This document shows, one piece after another, positions 7,846 through 16,654 of a stretch of DNA of 64,000 bases. The notes beneath the pieces were generated by a model. It saw only the letters and a list, made by a program, of their open reading frames with translations. It ran no database searches and had not been told where the DNA came from. Where the stretch lies: NCBI RefSeq assembly GCF_001269885.1, contig NZ_LHVH01000013.1, forward strand, positions 1 to 64,000, written 5' to 3'. The stretch comes from Pseudomonas kilonensis. Lineage in GTDB: Bacteria > Pseudomonadota > Gammaproteobacteria > Pseudomonadales > Pseudomonadaceae. Numbering within the stretch: position 1 is the stretch's first letter; each line of letters begins with the position of its first letter. Position numbers and translations under genes: made by a program.

Positions 7846-8787
7846 ATGCTGGCAATTTTCTTCGAAACCCTGAACATCACCGCACCGGTGTTTGCCATGC
7901 TGTTTCTGGGGGCGTTGCTCAAGCGCATCAACTGGATCAACGACAACTTCATCCACATCGCCTCGTCCCTGGTGTTCAACGTCACCATGCCGGCGCTGTT
8001 GTTCCTCGGCATCCTCCATGCCGACCTGCATGCGGCGTTGCAGCCCGACCTGCTGATCTATTTTTCCATCGCTACCCTGGTGAGCTTTGCGATGGCCTGG
8101 GGCTGGGCGATCTGGCGTTGCCCGCGCGAAGATCGCGGCATCTATACCCAAGGTGCGTTTCGCGGCAACAACGGAGTCATCGGCCTGGCGCTGGCGGCGA
8201 GCATGTATGGCGACTACGGAATTTCCCTGGGGGCGATTCTCGCGGCGCTGGTGATCCTGTTCTACAACACCTTGTCGACCATCGTGCTGGCGGTCTACAG
8301 CCCGGTGATCAAGTCTGACCCATGGAGCATCTGCAAGAGTGTGATCAGCAACCCGCTGATCATCAGCGTGATCAGCGCCGCGCCGTTCGCCTATTGGCAG
8401 ATCGGCCTGCCGAACTGGTTCGAGACCTCGGCCAAGTACCTGTCGCAAATGACCTTGCCCCTGGCATTGATCTGCATCGGCGGCACGCTGTCGCTGGCGG
8501 CCCTGCGCAAGAGCGGCAAGATGGCCCTGAGTTCGAGCCTGGTGAAAATGGTCGGCCTGCCGCTGCTGGCTACTTTGGGTGCCTGGCTCTGGGGCTTTCG
8601 CGGGGCGGAGCTGGGGATCCTGTTCCTGTACTTCGGCAGCCCCACCGCCGCCGCCAGTTACGTCATGGCCCGAGCGGCCGACGGCAACCATGAACTGGCG
8701 GCGGCGATCATCGTCATCACCACGCTGATGGCGGCGATTACCACCAACCTGGGGATCTTTGTGTTGCAGTGGGGTGGGTGGATCTAG
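7846..8787 (+). CDS. AEC (auxin efflux carrier) family transporter
   Basis: The 313-residue hydrophobic protein has about ten predicted membrane helices and the AEC pattern of two similar halves. The first half has NVTMPALLFLGIL after helix 2 and RGNNGVIGLALAAS. The second half has QMTLPLALICIGGTLSLAAL and FLYFGSPTAAASYVMARA. AEC members in bacteria are inner-membrane permeases, some for malonate or other carboxylates; the substrate here is unknown. It stands alone between REP-filled DNA and the low-GC DUF4917 gene, so context gives no hint. Confidence 0.9.
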   Translation: MLAIFFETLNITAPVFAMLFLGALLKRINWINDNFIHIASSLVFNVTMPALLFLGILHADLHAALQPDLLIYFSIATLVSFAMAWGWAIWRCPREDRGIYTQGAFRGNNGVIGLALAASMYGDYGISLGAILAALVILFYNTLSTIVLAVYSPVIKSDPWSICKSVISNPLIISVISAAPFAYWQIGLPNWFETSAKYLSQMTLPLALICIGGTLSLAALRKSGKMALSSSLVKMVGLPLLATLGAWLWGFRGAELGILFLYFGSPTAAASYVMARAADGNHELAAAIIVITTLMAAITTNLGIFVLQWGGWI

Positions 8788-8872
8788 CCTGCGACCTTCT
8801 GGATGGTTAAGGGTGGTGGCTCATTGGTATCATTGTGTCGGGACTTCATCAGACCAACACAAGGAAGACTAT

Positions 8873-9835
8873 ATGATCACTTTCGAAGAGGCTTTTTCCT
8901 TCGTCGATTACAGCGGCAAGCGTTCCATTTTGTTGGCAAATGGGTTTTCTCAAGCCTGGAACAAAGATGTTTTCAGTTACAAGAGTCTGTTTTCCAGCGC
9001 GCACTTCGGCGAAAGGCATCGGGTGATCCGACGTATCTTCGATACGTTCAACACATATGATTTTGAGAAAGTCATGAAACGGCTGATCGCCGCGGAAGAT
9101 ATCCTCAGGATCTACAATGCCGACCCGGATCTGATCAACGCGATCAAGGCTGATCAGGAAGCCATCAAAAACGCTCTGATAGAGGTGATATCGGCCACCC
9201 ACCCGGCATTGCCTCGAGACGTGACGGATGAGCAATATGTTTCGGTGAGGAAATTTCTCAAGCCCTTCAGCAATGTGTTCACGCTTAATTATGACTTGTT
9301 GTTTTATTGGGCGAGAAACCAGTTTGGTCTCGAGCCGGAATACAACACCGACGACGGGTTTCGAGGCGGGCCATGGGAGGGGCCTGAAAGCCAGAATGTT
9401 CATTTCCTCCATGGCGGGCTACACATTTACGACACCCTGGGCGGTATTCGAAAACACGCGTGTTCAGATCAGGGCGAGTCGATCATTGAGCAAGTGAAAT
9501 GGAACATGGAAAACAGGAAGTTCCCCACCTTTGTCTCAGAACCTACACATGAGCGAAAGAAGGTCAGAATCCAACACAACCCCTATCTCAGTTATTGTTT
9601 TGAGCGATTGGGCCGGTTGCAAGGGGTGTTGTTTATCTATGGGCATTCGTTCGATGACAATGACCGGCACATCTTCGATCAGATAAAACAGAGCTCGGTA
9701 AGCAAGGTTTTCGTGAGTGTTTACGGCGATAAGGACAGTGAAGACAATGTCTTGCTGAGGGGGCGCGCTCAAGCTTACCTGGGAGCGCACAGGGTGGAAT
9801 TCTTCCAGGCTGAGAGCGCTCGAGTCTGGGGTTAG
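8873..9835 (+). CDS. DUF4917-type protein with SIR2/AbiH-like motifs, low GC
   Basis: The 320-residue soluble protein has motifs that recall SIR2-like and AbiH-like nucleotide-binding folds: SILLANGFSQAW near the N-terminus (residues 18-29), VFTLNYDLLFYW in the middle, VHFLHGGLHIYD after it, and FIYGHSFDDNDRHIF near the C-terminus. The NYD plus HG pair is typical of SIR2_2-type domains, some of which are NADases in phage defence. From memory this matches DUF4917. A defence role is only inference: there is no partner gene, neighbours are metabolic, and catalytic activity is not shown. Codon use is clearly more AT-rich (GTTTTC, TTTTAT, AATTAT runs) than both neighbours, suggesting transfer. ATG 8873 is taken because AAGGAAG precedes it by 6 bases. 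Confidence 0.8.
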   Translation: MITFEEAFSFVDYSGKRSILLANGFSQAWNKDVFSYKSLFSSAHFGERHRVIRRIFDTFNTYDFEKVMKRLIAAEDILRIYNADPDLINAIKADQEAIKNALIEVISATHPALPRDVTDEQYVSVRKFLKPFSNVFTLNYDLLFYWARNQFGLEPEYNTDDGFRGGPWEGPESQNVHFLHGGLHIYDTLGGIRKHACSDQGESIIEQVKWNMENRKFPTFVSEPTHERKKVRIQHNPYLSYCFERLGRLQGVLFIYGHSFDDNDRHIFDQIKQSSVSKVFVSVYGDKDSEDNVLLRGRAQAYLGAHRVEFFQAESARVWG

Positions 9836-9903
9836 CGGTCGGGCCTCAAGAGCCATTCGCGAACAGGTCCATCTCCACATTATCATTGGGTGTGCGCGTT
9901 TAA

Positions 9904-9926
9904 TGTGGGAGCGGGCTTGCTCGCGA
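9904..9926 (+). repeat. single REP element
   Basis: A lone arm TGTGGGAGCGGGCTTGCTCG followed by CGA lies between the convergent DUF4917 and PcaC-like genes. Confidence 0.8.
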
Positions 9927-9960
9927 AGAGGCCTGACCTGCCACTGCAAGGCTCAGGCTT

Positions 9961-10341
9961 TTATTCAGGCTTCTGATAGCTATCGATCACTTCCTGCGCC
10001 GCCCGAAACGCATCGATTGCCGCCGGCACGCCCGCGTACACCGCGCAATGCAGCAATGCCTCGCGAATCTCTTCCACCGTGCAGCCATTGTTCAGTGCAC
10101 CGCGCACATGACCCTTGAGTTCCTGCGGGCACTTGAGGGCGGTGAGGGCGGCCAGGGTGATCAGGCTGCGGGTCTTGAGCGGCAAGCCGTCGCGGCTCCA
10201 GACGCTGCCCCAGGCATGTTCGTTGACGAAGTCCTGCAAGGGTTGGGTGAATTCGGTGGCGTTGCCCAGCGCGCGGTCGACGAACGCGTCGCCCATGACC
10301 TGGCGACGCATGTCCAGGCCGGTCTTTGGGGTGTCGGTCAT
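9961..10341 (-). CDS. carboxymuconolactone decarboxylase (CMD) family protein, PcaC-like
   Basis: The 126-residue protein covers a whole CMD domain. It has the conserved stretch LKGHVRGALNNGCTVEEIRE followed by ALLHCAVYAGVPAA, close to PcaC, which decarboxylates 4-carboxymuconolactone in the protocatechuate pathway. No other pca genes are nearby, so it may be a paralogue acting on another lactone, or an AhpD-like peroxidase. However, AhpD needs a CxxC, and only single cysteines are seen here. GAGGG lies 7 bases before ATG at 10341. It overlaps the antiporter gene by 4 bases and is probably the last gene of an rlpA-antiporter-CMD operon. Confidence 0.85.
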   Translation of the reverse strand: MTDTPKTGLDMRRQVMGDAFVDRALGNATEFTQPLQDFVNEHAWGSVWSRDGLPLKTRSLITLAALTALKCPQELKGHVRGALNNGCTVEEIREALLHCAVYAGVPAAIDAFRAAQEVIDSYQKPE

Positions 10342-11432
10342 GGCAAATCCCTCTTGTGGTGTTGGCGGCGCCAGGCGCGCAGGGAGGTGAACAGCAAAAA
10401 CGCGAGCAGGGCCGGCAACACATAGAACAGCATGAGCCGTTCCAGTTGGCCGGCCAGGGGCATGCCGGTGGTGAACGACACCACGTGCAGCCCATAGGCC
10501 AGGTACAAGCCCAGCAACAGCAGGCCTTCGGCGCGGGTGACACGATAACCGGAATAGAACACCGGCAGGCACAGCACCGCCACGCCGAGCATCACCGGCA
10601 GGTCGAAATCCAGGGCGTTTGGCGAGACCGACAGTGGCGTGGGCGCGGCGAGGGCGGTGACTCCCAGCACGCCCAGCAGGTTGAACAGGTTGCTGCCGAT
10701 CACGTTGCCTACCGCAATGTCCCGCTGGCCGCGCAGGGCGGCGATCAACGAGGTGGCGAGCTCCGGCAGCGAGGTGCTGACGGCGACGATGGTCAGGCCG
10801 ATGATGCGCTCCGAGAGCCCCAGGTCCGTCGCCACTTCCACCGCTGCACCCAGCAGCAGGTGGCCGGCGAAAACCAGCATGGCCAGGCCCAGCACGATCA
10901 TCGATAGGCTCTTGGGCCAGGACCCCTGGGTCACGGTGATACCCACGGTGTGCGGTCGCCCCGAGTGTCGCGATTGGCGCAGCAACAGGCCCAGGTACAC
11001 CGCCAGGGCCACCAGCAGCCATACGCCGTCCAACCGGGTCAGTTCTTCATTCCAGGCCAGCACGAACACCAGCAGGCTGGCACCGATCATCAGTGGGATG
11101 TCCAGGCGCACCAGTTGGCGCGAGACGCGCAGCGGAATGATCAGCGCCGACAGCCCGAGGGTGACGAGGATGTTGAAAATGCTGCTGCCGATCACGCTGC
11201 CTACGGCGATGTCGGCGTTTTGCGCCAGGGTTGCCTGCAGGCTGACGGCCATTTGTGGCGCACTGCTGCCGAACGCGACGACGCTCAGACCGATGATCAG
11301 TGGCCGTACTTGCAAGCGTGCCGCCAGGCCCACGGCGGCTCGCACCAGCAGTTCGGCACCGCCGATGAGCAACAGCAGGGCGCCGAACAATTCGATCAGG
11401 CTGAGCAGCGGTAGGGCGGTGAGTAGGGAAAT
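10338..11432 (-). CDS. CaCA-family calcium/sodium antiporter with probable ATT start
   Basis: This YrbG-type K+-independent Ca2+/Na+ exchanger has two homologous halves, each with an alpha repeat: VVAFGSSAPQMAVSL plus GSVIGSSIFNILVTLG, and IVAVSTSLPELATSL plus VGNVIGSNLFNLLGVLG. There are about ten inner-membrane helices. No ATG, GTG or TTG gives a full first helix: TTG at 11390 has no ribosome site and cuts helix 1. ATT at 11432 (frame ISLLTALPLLSLIELFGA) has GGAG 7 bases before it, lies 16 bases after the rlpA stop, and yields 364 residues. I therefore mark the start there; TTG 11390 (350 residues) is the alternative. It probably exports Ca2+ or exchanges cations. Confidence 0.85.
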   Translation of the reverse strand: MSLLTALPLLSLIELFGALLLLIGGAELLVRAAVGLAARLQVRPLIIGLSVVAFGSSAPQMAVSLQATLAQNADIAVGSVIGSSIFNILVTLGLSALIIPLRVSRQLVRLDIPLMIGASLLVFVLAWNEELTRLDGVWLLVALAVYLGLLLRQSRHSGRPHTVGITVTQGSWPKSLSMIVLGLAMLVFAGHLLLGAAVEVATDLGLSERIIGLTIVAVSTSLPELATSLIAALRGQRDIAVGNVIGSNLFNLLGVLGVTALAAPTPLSVSPNALDFDLPVMLGVAVLCLPVFYSGYRVTRAEGLLLLGLYLAYGLHVVSFTTGMPLAGQLERLMLFYVLPALLAFLLFTSLRAWRRQHHKRDLP

Positions 11433-11448
11433 GGCCGGGCTCCGTCTA

Positions 11449-11826
11449 TCAGTCGTCGAGGGCTTGCACGCGCACCCGTGCGGTGCCGCTGCGCAACATG
11501 CCCAGTTGTTCGGCGGCTGCGCGGGATACGTCGATCAAACGACCACGAGTATACGGGCCGCGGTCGTTGATGCGGACCACGACGCTGTCGTTGTTTTTCA
11601 GGTTGGTGACTTTCACCCGAGTGCCGAACGGTAACTGGCGATGGGCGGCGGTCAGGCCATTCTGGTTGAAACGCTCGCCGCTGGCGGTGCGCTTGCCATG
11701 GTGCCGGGCACCGTAATAAGAGGCGACGCCGGTCTGGTCGTAGCCGTGTGGATCGACCGTCCCACTCTGGCTGGCGCAACCGGCCAGCAGGGACAGCAGG
11801 GCGCAGGCGCCGAGGAGACGCTTCAT
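11449..11826 (-). CDS. RlpA-like lipoprotein, double-psi beta-barrel septal wall hydrolase family
   Basis: The 125-residue protein has a lipoprotein signal MKRLLGACALLSLLAGC with the cysteine at residue 17. It is followed by a double-psi beta-barrel domain containing GVASYYGARHHGKRTASGERF and PFGTRVKVTNLKN, then VVRINDRGPYTRGR and IDVSRAAAEQLGM. RlpA proteins are outer-membrane lipoproteins; P. aeruginosa RlpA is a lytic transglycosylase of denuded septal glycan. This one is short and lacks a SPOR domain, so it is a minimal paralogue or family member. ATG 11826 is chosen since it begins the signal peptide; longer reading upstream would translate REP DNA. It leads an operon with the antiporter. 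Confidence 0.88.
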   Translation of the reverse strand: MKRLLGACALLSLLAGCASQSGTVDPHGYDQTGVASYYGARHHGKRTASGERFNQNGLTAAHRQLPFGTRVKVTNLKNNDSVVVRINDRGPYTRGRLIDVSRAAAEQLGMLRSGTARVRVQALDD

Positions 11827-11861
11827 GTAGGGTTTTCCAACGACAGATAGGGGAGCTGGCC

Positions 11862-12009
11862 AGTGGGAGCAAAGCCAGTGGAAACAAAGCCAGTGAGAGC
11901 AAAGCCTGTGGGAGCAAAGCTTGCTCGCGATGAACGATAACGCGGTCCACTGATGGATCGAGGTGTCTTCATCGCGAGCAAGCTTTGCTCCCACAGGCTC
12001 GCTCCCACA
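11862..12009. repeat. compound REPIN with four tandem 15-base units in one arm
   Basis: Four 15-base units run head to tail at 11862-11921 (AGTGGGAGCAAAGCC, AGTGGAAACAAAGCC, AGTGAGAGCAAAGCC, TGTGGGAGCAAAGCT). They lead into TGCTCGCGA, a spacer, the right arm TCGCGAGCAAGCTTTGCTCC, and a second right-end copy GGCTCGCTCCCACAA. It is an AAAGC-subtype REPIN whose outer ends have been duplicated by slippage. It lies between rlpA and gatB. Confidence 0.85.
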
Positions 12010-12050
12010 AGGGCGAAGGGAGCCAGGCTTGATATCTGGCTCCATGGCAA

Positions 12051-13496
12051 TCAGCCCTCGAGCTTGCTTTTGAGCAGTTCGTTGACCTGTTGCGGGTTGG
12101 CCTTGCCCTTGGAGGCTTTCATGGCCTGGCCGACGAAGAAGCCGAACATCTTGCCGCGCTTGGCTTCGTCTGCCGCACGGTACTGTTCGACTTGCTCGGC
12201 GTTGGCCGCGAGCATTTCATCGAGCACGGCGGAAATCGCGCCGGTGTCGGTGACCTGCTTCAAGCCGCGCTTCTCGATGATCTCGTCGGCGCTGCCTTCA
12301 CCAGTGGCCATGGCTTCGAACACCATCTTGGCGATCTTGCCGGAAATGGTGTTGTCCTTGATCCGCACCAGCATGCCGCCCAGTTGTTCGGCCGAGACCG
12401 GCGACTCATCGATTTCCAGGCCCTGTTTGTTCAACAGGCTGCCCAGCTCGACCATCACCCAGTTGGCCGCCAGCTTGGCGTCGCCGCCGATGCTCACGAC
12501 TTTCTCGAAGTAATCGGCCTGTTCGCGGCTGGTGGCCAGGACGTTGGCGTCATAGCTCGACAACCCGAATTGCGCCTGGAAGCGCTCGCGTTTCTGTGGT
12601 GGCAGTTCCGGCAGGGTGGTGCGTACCTCGTCGAGGAACGAGTTCTCGATGACCACTGGCAGCAGGTCCGGGTCGGGGAAGTAACGGTAGTCGTTGGCTT
12701 CCTCTTTGCTGCGCATTGGACGGGTCTCGTCCTTGTTCGGGTCGTACAGGCGGGTCTGCTGGATGACCTTGCCACCGTCCTCGATGAGTTCGATCTGGCG
12801 CTGGATCTCGCTGTTGATCGCCTTCTCGATGAAGCGGAACGAGTTGACGTTCTTGATCTCGCAGCGGGTGCCGAATTCGACCTGGCCCTTGGGCCGGATC
12901 GACACGTTGCAGTCGCAGCGCAGCGAGCCTTCGGCCATGTTGCCGTCGCAGATGCCCAGGTAGCGCACCAGCGCATGGATCGCCTTGACGTAGGCCACGG
13001 CTTCCTTGGCGCTGCGCATGTCCGGCTCGGAGACGATTTCCAGCAGCGGCGTGCCGGCACGGTTCAGGTCGATGCCGGTGGCGCCGTTGAATTCTTCGTG
13101 CAGGCTCTTGCCGGCGTCTTCTTCCAGGTGCGCACGGGTGATGCCGACGCGCTTGACCGTGCCGTCTTCCAAGGCGATGTCCAGGTGGCCCTTGCCGACG
13201 ATCGGCAGTTCCATCTGGCTGATCTGGTAGCCCTTGGGCAGGTCCGGGTAGAAGTAGTTCTTGCGGGCGAACACGTTGTGCTGGCCGATCTCGGCGTCAA
13301 TCGCCAGGCCGAACATCACCGCCATGCGCACCGCTTCGGCGTTGAGCACCGGCAGTACACCGGGCATGCCCAGGTCCACCAGGCTGGCCTGGGTGTTGGG
13401 CTCGGAACCGAATGTGGTGGAGCTACCGGAAAAGATTTTCGACCGGGTGGTGAGCTGGGTATGAATCTCCAGCCCGATCACGACTTCCCATTGCAT
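12051..13496 (-). CDS. gatB: Asp/Glu-tRNA(Asn/Gln) amidotransferase subunit B
   Basis: GatB is the tRNA-binding kinase subunit of GatCAB. It phosphorylates the gamma or beta carboxyl of mischarged Glu-tRNA(Gln) or Asp-tRNA(Asn) so that ammonia from GatA can amidate it. The 481 residues begin [15 protein letters not shown] and include the GatB signature [19 protein letters not shown]. The cradle domain motif [15 protein letters not shown] follows. The C-terminal YqeY-like tail has [18 protein letters not shown]. It is third in gatC-gatA-gatB, 10 bases after gatA. Length and motifs are normal. Confidence 0.97.
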   Translation of the reverse strand: MQWEVVIGLEIHTQLTTRSKIFSGSSTTFGSEPNTQASLVDLGMPGVLPVLNAEAVRMAVMFGLAIDAEIGQHNVFARKNYFYPDLPKGYQISQMELPIVGKGHLDIALEDGTVKRVGITRAHLEEDAGKSLHEEFNGATGIDLNRAGTPLLEIVSEPDMRSAKEAVAYVKAIHALVRYLGICDGNMAEGSLRCDCNVSIRPKGQVEFGTRCEIKNVNSFRFIEKAINSEIQRQIELIEDGGKVIQQTRLYDPNKDETRPMRSKEEANDYRYFPDPDLLPVVIENSFLDEVRTTLPELPPQKRERFQAQFGLSSYDANVLATSREQADYFEKVVSIGGDAKLAANWVMVELGSLLNKQGLEIDESPVSAEQLGGMLVRIKDNTISGKIAKMVFEAMATGEGSADEIIEKRGLKQVTDTGAISAVLDEMLAANAEQVEQYRAADEAKRGKMFGFFVGQAMKASKGKANPQQVNELLKSKLEG

Positions 13497-13506
13497 GTGT
13501 TTCTCC

Positions 13507-14958
13507 TCAGAAGCCGGTTGGGGTGCGGGTGTGCCAGTCAGTGTTCAACTGATACTGGTGGGCAACGTTCAACAGGCGGCCTTCCTGGAAATACGGCGCG
13601 AGCAACTGCACGCCCACCGGCAGGCCATCGACGAAACCGGCCGGCATGGACAGGCCCGGCAAGCCGGCGAGGTTGGCGGTGATGGTGTAGACGTCTTCCA
13701 GGTACTCGGCGACCGGGTCACTGTTCTTGGCACCGAGTTTCCAGGCCGGGTTTGGCGTGGTTGGGCCGAGGATGATGTCGACCTCATTGAAGGCGGCCAT
13801 GAAGTCGTTCTTCACCAGGCGACGGATTTTCTGCGCCTTGAGGTAGTAGGCATCGTAGTAGCCGGCGGACAACGCGTAGGCGCCGACCATGATCCGGCGC
13901 TGCACTTCGGCACCGAAGCCTTCGCCACGGGAGCGCTTGTACAGGTCGATCAGGTTTTCCGGGTTCTCGCAGCGATAGCCGAAGCGCACGCCGTCGAAAC
14001 GCGACAGGTTCGAGGAGGCTTCTGCCGGGGCGATCACGTAGTACGCGGGAATCGCGTGCTGCATGTTCGGCAGGCTGATTTCCTTGATGACCGCGCCGAG
14101 CTTCTCCAGCGCCTTGACGCTGTTGTGGACCAGTTCGGCGATGCGTGGGTCGAGGCCGGCGCTGAAGTATTCCTTCGGCACGCCGATGCGCAGGCCCTGC
14201 AGCGAGCCGTTGAGGCTGGCGCTGTAGTCCGGCACTGGTTCGTCGATGCTGGTGGAGTCGTTCGGGTCGAAGCCGGCCATGCCTTGCAGCAGGATCGCGC
14301 AGTCTTCGGCGGTGCGGGCCAGCGGGCCACCCTGGTCGAGGCTGGAGGCGTAGGCGATCATGCCCCAGCGCGAGACGCGACCGTAGGTCGGCTTCAGGCC
14401 AGTGAGGTTGGTGAACGCAGCCGGTTGGCGAATCGAACCGCCGGTGTCGGTGGCGGTGGCGGCCGGCAACAGGCGTGCGGCCACGGCGGCGGCGGAACCG
14501 CCGGACGAGCCGCCCGGTACGTGCTCCAGGTTCCACGGGTTTTTCACCGCGCCGTAGTAGCTCGACTCGTTGGCCGAGCCCATGGCGAACTCGTCCATGT
14601 TGGTCTTGCCCAGGGTCACGGTGCCGGCGGCGGCCAGCTTGGCGACCACGGTGGCATCGTACGGAGCCTTGAAGTTGTCGAGCATCTTCGAGCCGCAGCT
14701 GGTGCGGATGCCCTGGGTGCAGAACAAGTCCTTGTGGGCAATCGGCGCACCGAGCAGGGCGCCGGTTTCACCATTGGCGCGCCGGGCGTCGGCGGCCTTG
14801 GCCTGGCTCAGGGCCAGCTCCTGGGTGAGGCTGATGAAGCTGTTGAGCTGCGGATCGAGCTGGGCGATGCGCGCCAGCAGGACCTGGGTCAGCTCTTCGG
14901 AAGAAAACTTTTTATCGGCGAGTCCGCGGGCGATCTCGGCCAGGGTCATGTGATGCAT
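13507..14958 (-). CDS. gatA: Asp/Glu-tRNA(Asn/Gln) amidotransferase subunit A
   Basis: GatA is the amidase-signature glutaminase of the GatCAB complex and releases ammonia from glutamine. The Ser-cis-Ser-Lys triad is visible as K76 (AHKDLF), S151 ([11 protein letters not shown]) and S175 ([11 protein letters not shown]), matching known GatA with a shift of three residues. The 483-residue length is standard. The start [13 protein letters not shown] could equally be the second ATG three codons later. It lies 16 bases after gatC and 10 before gatB in one minus-strand operon. Confidence 0.97.
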   Translation of the reverse strand: MHHMTLAEIARGLADKKFSSEELTQVLLARIAQLDPQLNSFISLTQELALSQAKAADARRANGETGALLGAPIAHKDLFCTQGIRTSCGSKMLDNFKAPYDATVVAKLAAAGTVTLGKTNMDEFAMGSANESSYYGAVKNPWNLEHVPGGSSGGSAAAVAARLLPAATATDTGGSIRQPAAFTNLTGLKPTYGRVSRWGMIAYASSLDQGGPLARTAEDCAILLQGMAGFDPNDSTSIDEPVPDYSASLNGSLQGLRIGVPKEYFSAGLDPRIAELVHNSVKALEKLGAVIKEISLPNMQHAIPAYYVIAPAEASSNLSRFDGVRFGYRCENPENLIDLYKRSRGEGFGAEVQRRIMVGAYALSAGYYDAYYLKAQKIRRLVKNDFMAAFNEVDIILGPTTPNPAWKLGAKNSDPVAEYLEDVYTITANLAGLPGLSMPAGFVDGLPVGVQLLAPYFQEGRLLNVAHQYQLNTDWHTRTPTGF

Positions 14959-14974
14959 GAGAGGCTCTTTCCCT

Positions 14975-15262
14975 TTAGTCGATGACTTTCGGAACCAGGT
15001 ACAGGCCGTTTTCGACCGCTGGTGCGATGGACTGGTAGGCCTCGCGGTGATTGGACTCGGTCACGACGTCGGCGCGCAGGCGCTGGCTGGCTTCCAGCGG
15101 GTGTGCCAGTGGTTCGATACCGTCGGTATTGACCGCCTGCATCTCGTCGACCAGCCCCAGAATGCTGTTCAGGGCAGAAGTGATGTGTGGAAGATCGGCT
15201 TCATTGAGGCCCAGACAGGCCAGATGAGCGATTTTTTCCACGTCGGAGCGTTCAAGCGCCAT
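14975..15262 (-). CDS. gatC: Asp/Glu-tRNA(Asn/Gln) amidotransferase subunit C
   Basis: The 95-residue GatC wraps around GatA and holds the complex together. The N-terminal helix [19 protein letters not shown] and the belt region [20 protein letters not shown] are typical; the protein ends with the GatA-contacting segment [13 protein letters not shown]. It is the first gene of gatCAB and is divergent from mreB across 214 bases. That gap contains a small hairpin (CGGGT-CTAT-ACCCG at 15338) and presumably both promoters. Confidence 0.95.
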   Translation of the reverse strand: MALERSDVEKIAHLACLGLNEADLPHITSALNSILGLVDEMQAVNTDGIEPLAHPLEASQRLRADVVTESNHREAYQSIAPAVENGLYLVPKVID

Positions 15263-15464
15263 GGGATTCTCCAGTGGAAAACAAAACGGACGTAATCTGT
15301 CCGTGTGTTAGATTGTCGGAACACTACCGCATTTCTACGGGTCTATACCCGCGATTGTGGGGTTTGGTGCACAGAAAAGCGGCCAATTTAACATATTGGC
15401 GCCTTGCCCAAAATCCCTGTCGTTGTTAGAGTTTGCCGCACTTTTTTACCCACGCGTTGCCTAG

Positions 15465-16514
<1,050 letters not shown>

Positions 16515-16546
16515 GTTGGCTGGATCGTCTATGTTGTTCGCTCCCG

Positions 16547-16570
16547 GGCAGCACTTTGCAGTGCTGCCCG
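16547..16570 (+). terminator. stem-loop between mreB and mreC, probable attenuator
   Basis: GGGCAGCACT and AGTGCTGCCC form a perfect 10-bp stem with a TTGC loop. The downstream sequence GTTGGCGTTTATC is only weakly T-rich, so termination would be partial. mreC and mreD would then be made at lower levels than mreB. Confidence 0.6.
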
Positions 16571-16654
16571 TTGGCGTTTATCTTCTGTCATTCGTATCCA
16601 GGCCGGTTTGATGCCGTATGAATAAAGAAAACATTTGCCTGGGAGGAGCGGCCT

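Noticed and set aside
9961..11022. A 353-residue fusion frame that ends in the PcaC-like protein
   Set aside because: The N-terminal part is an alternate frame of the antiporter gene; the PcaC-like protein has its own ATG and ribosome site at 10341.
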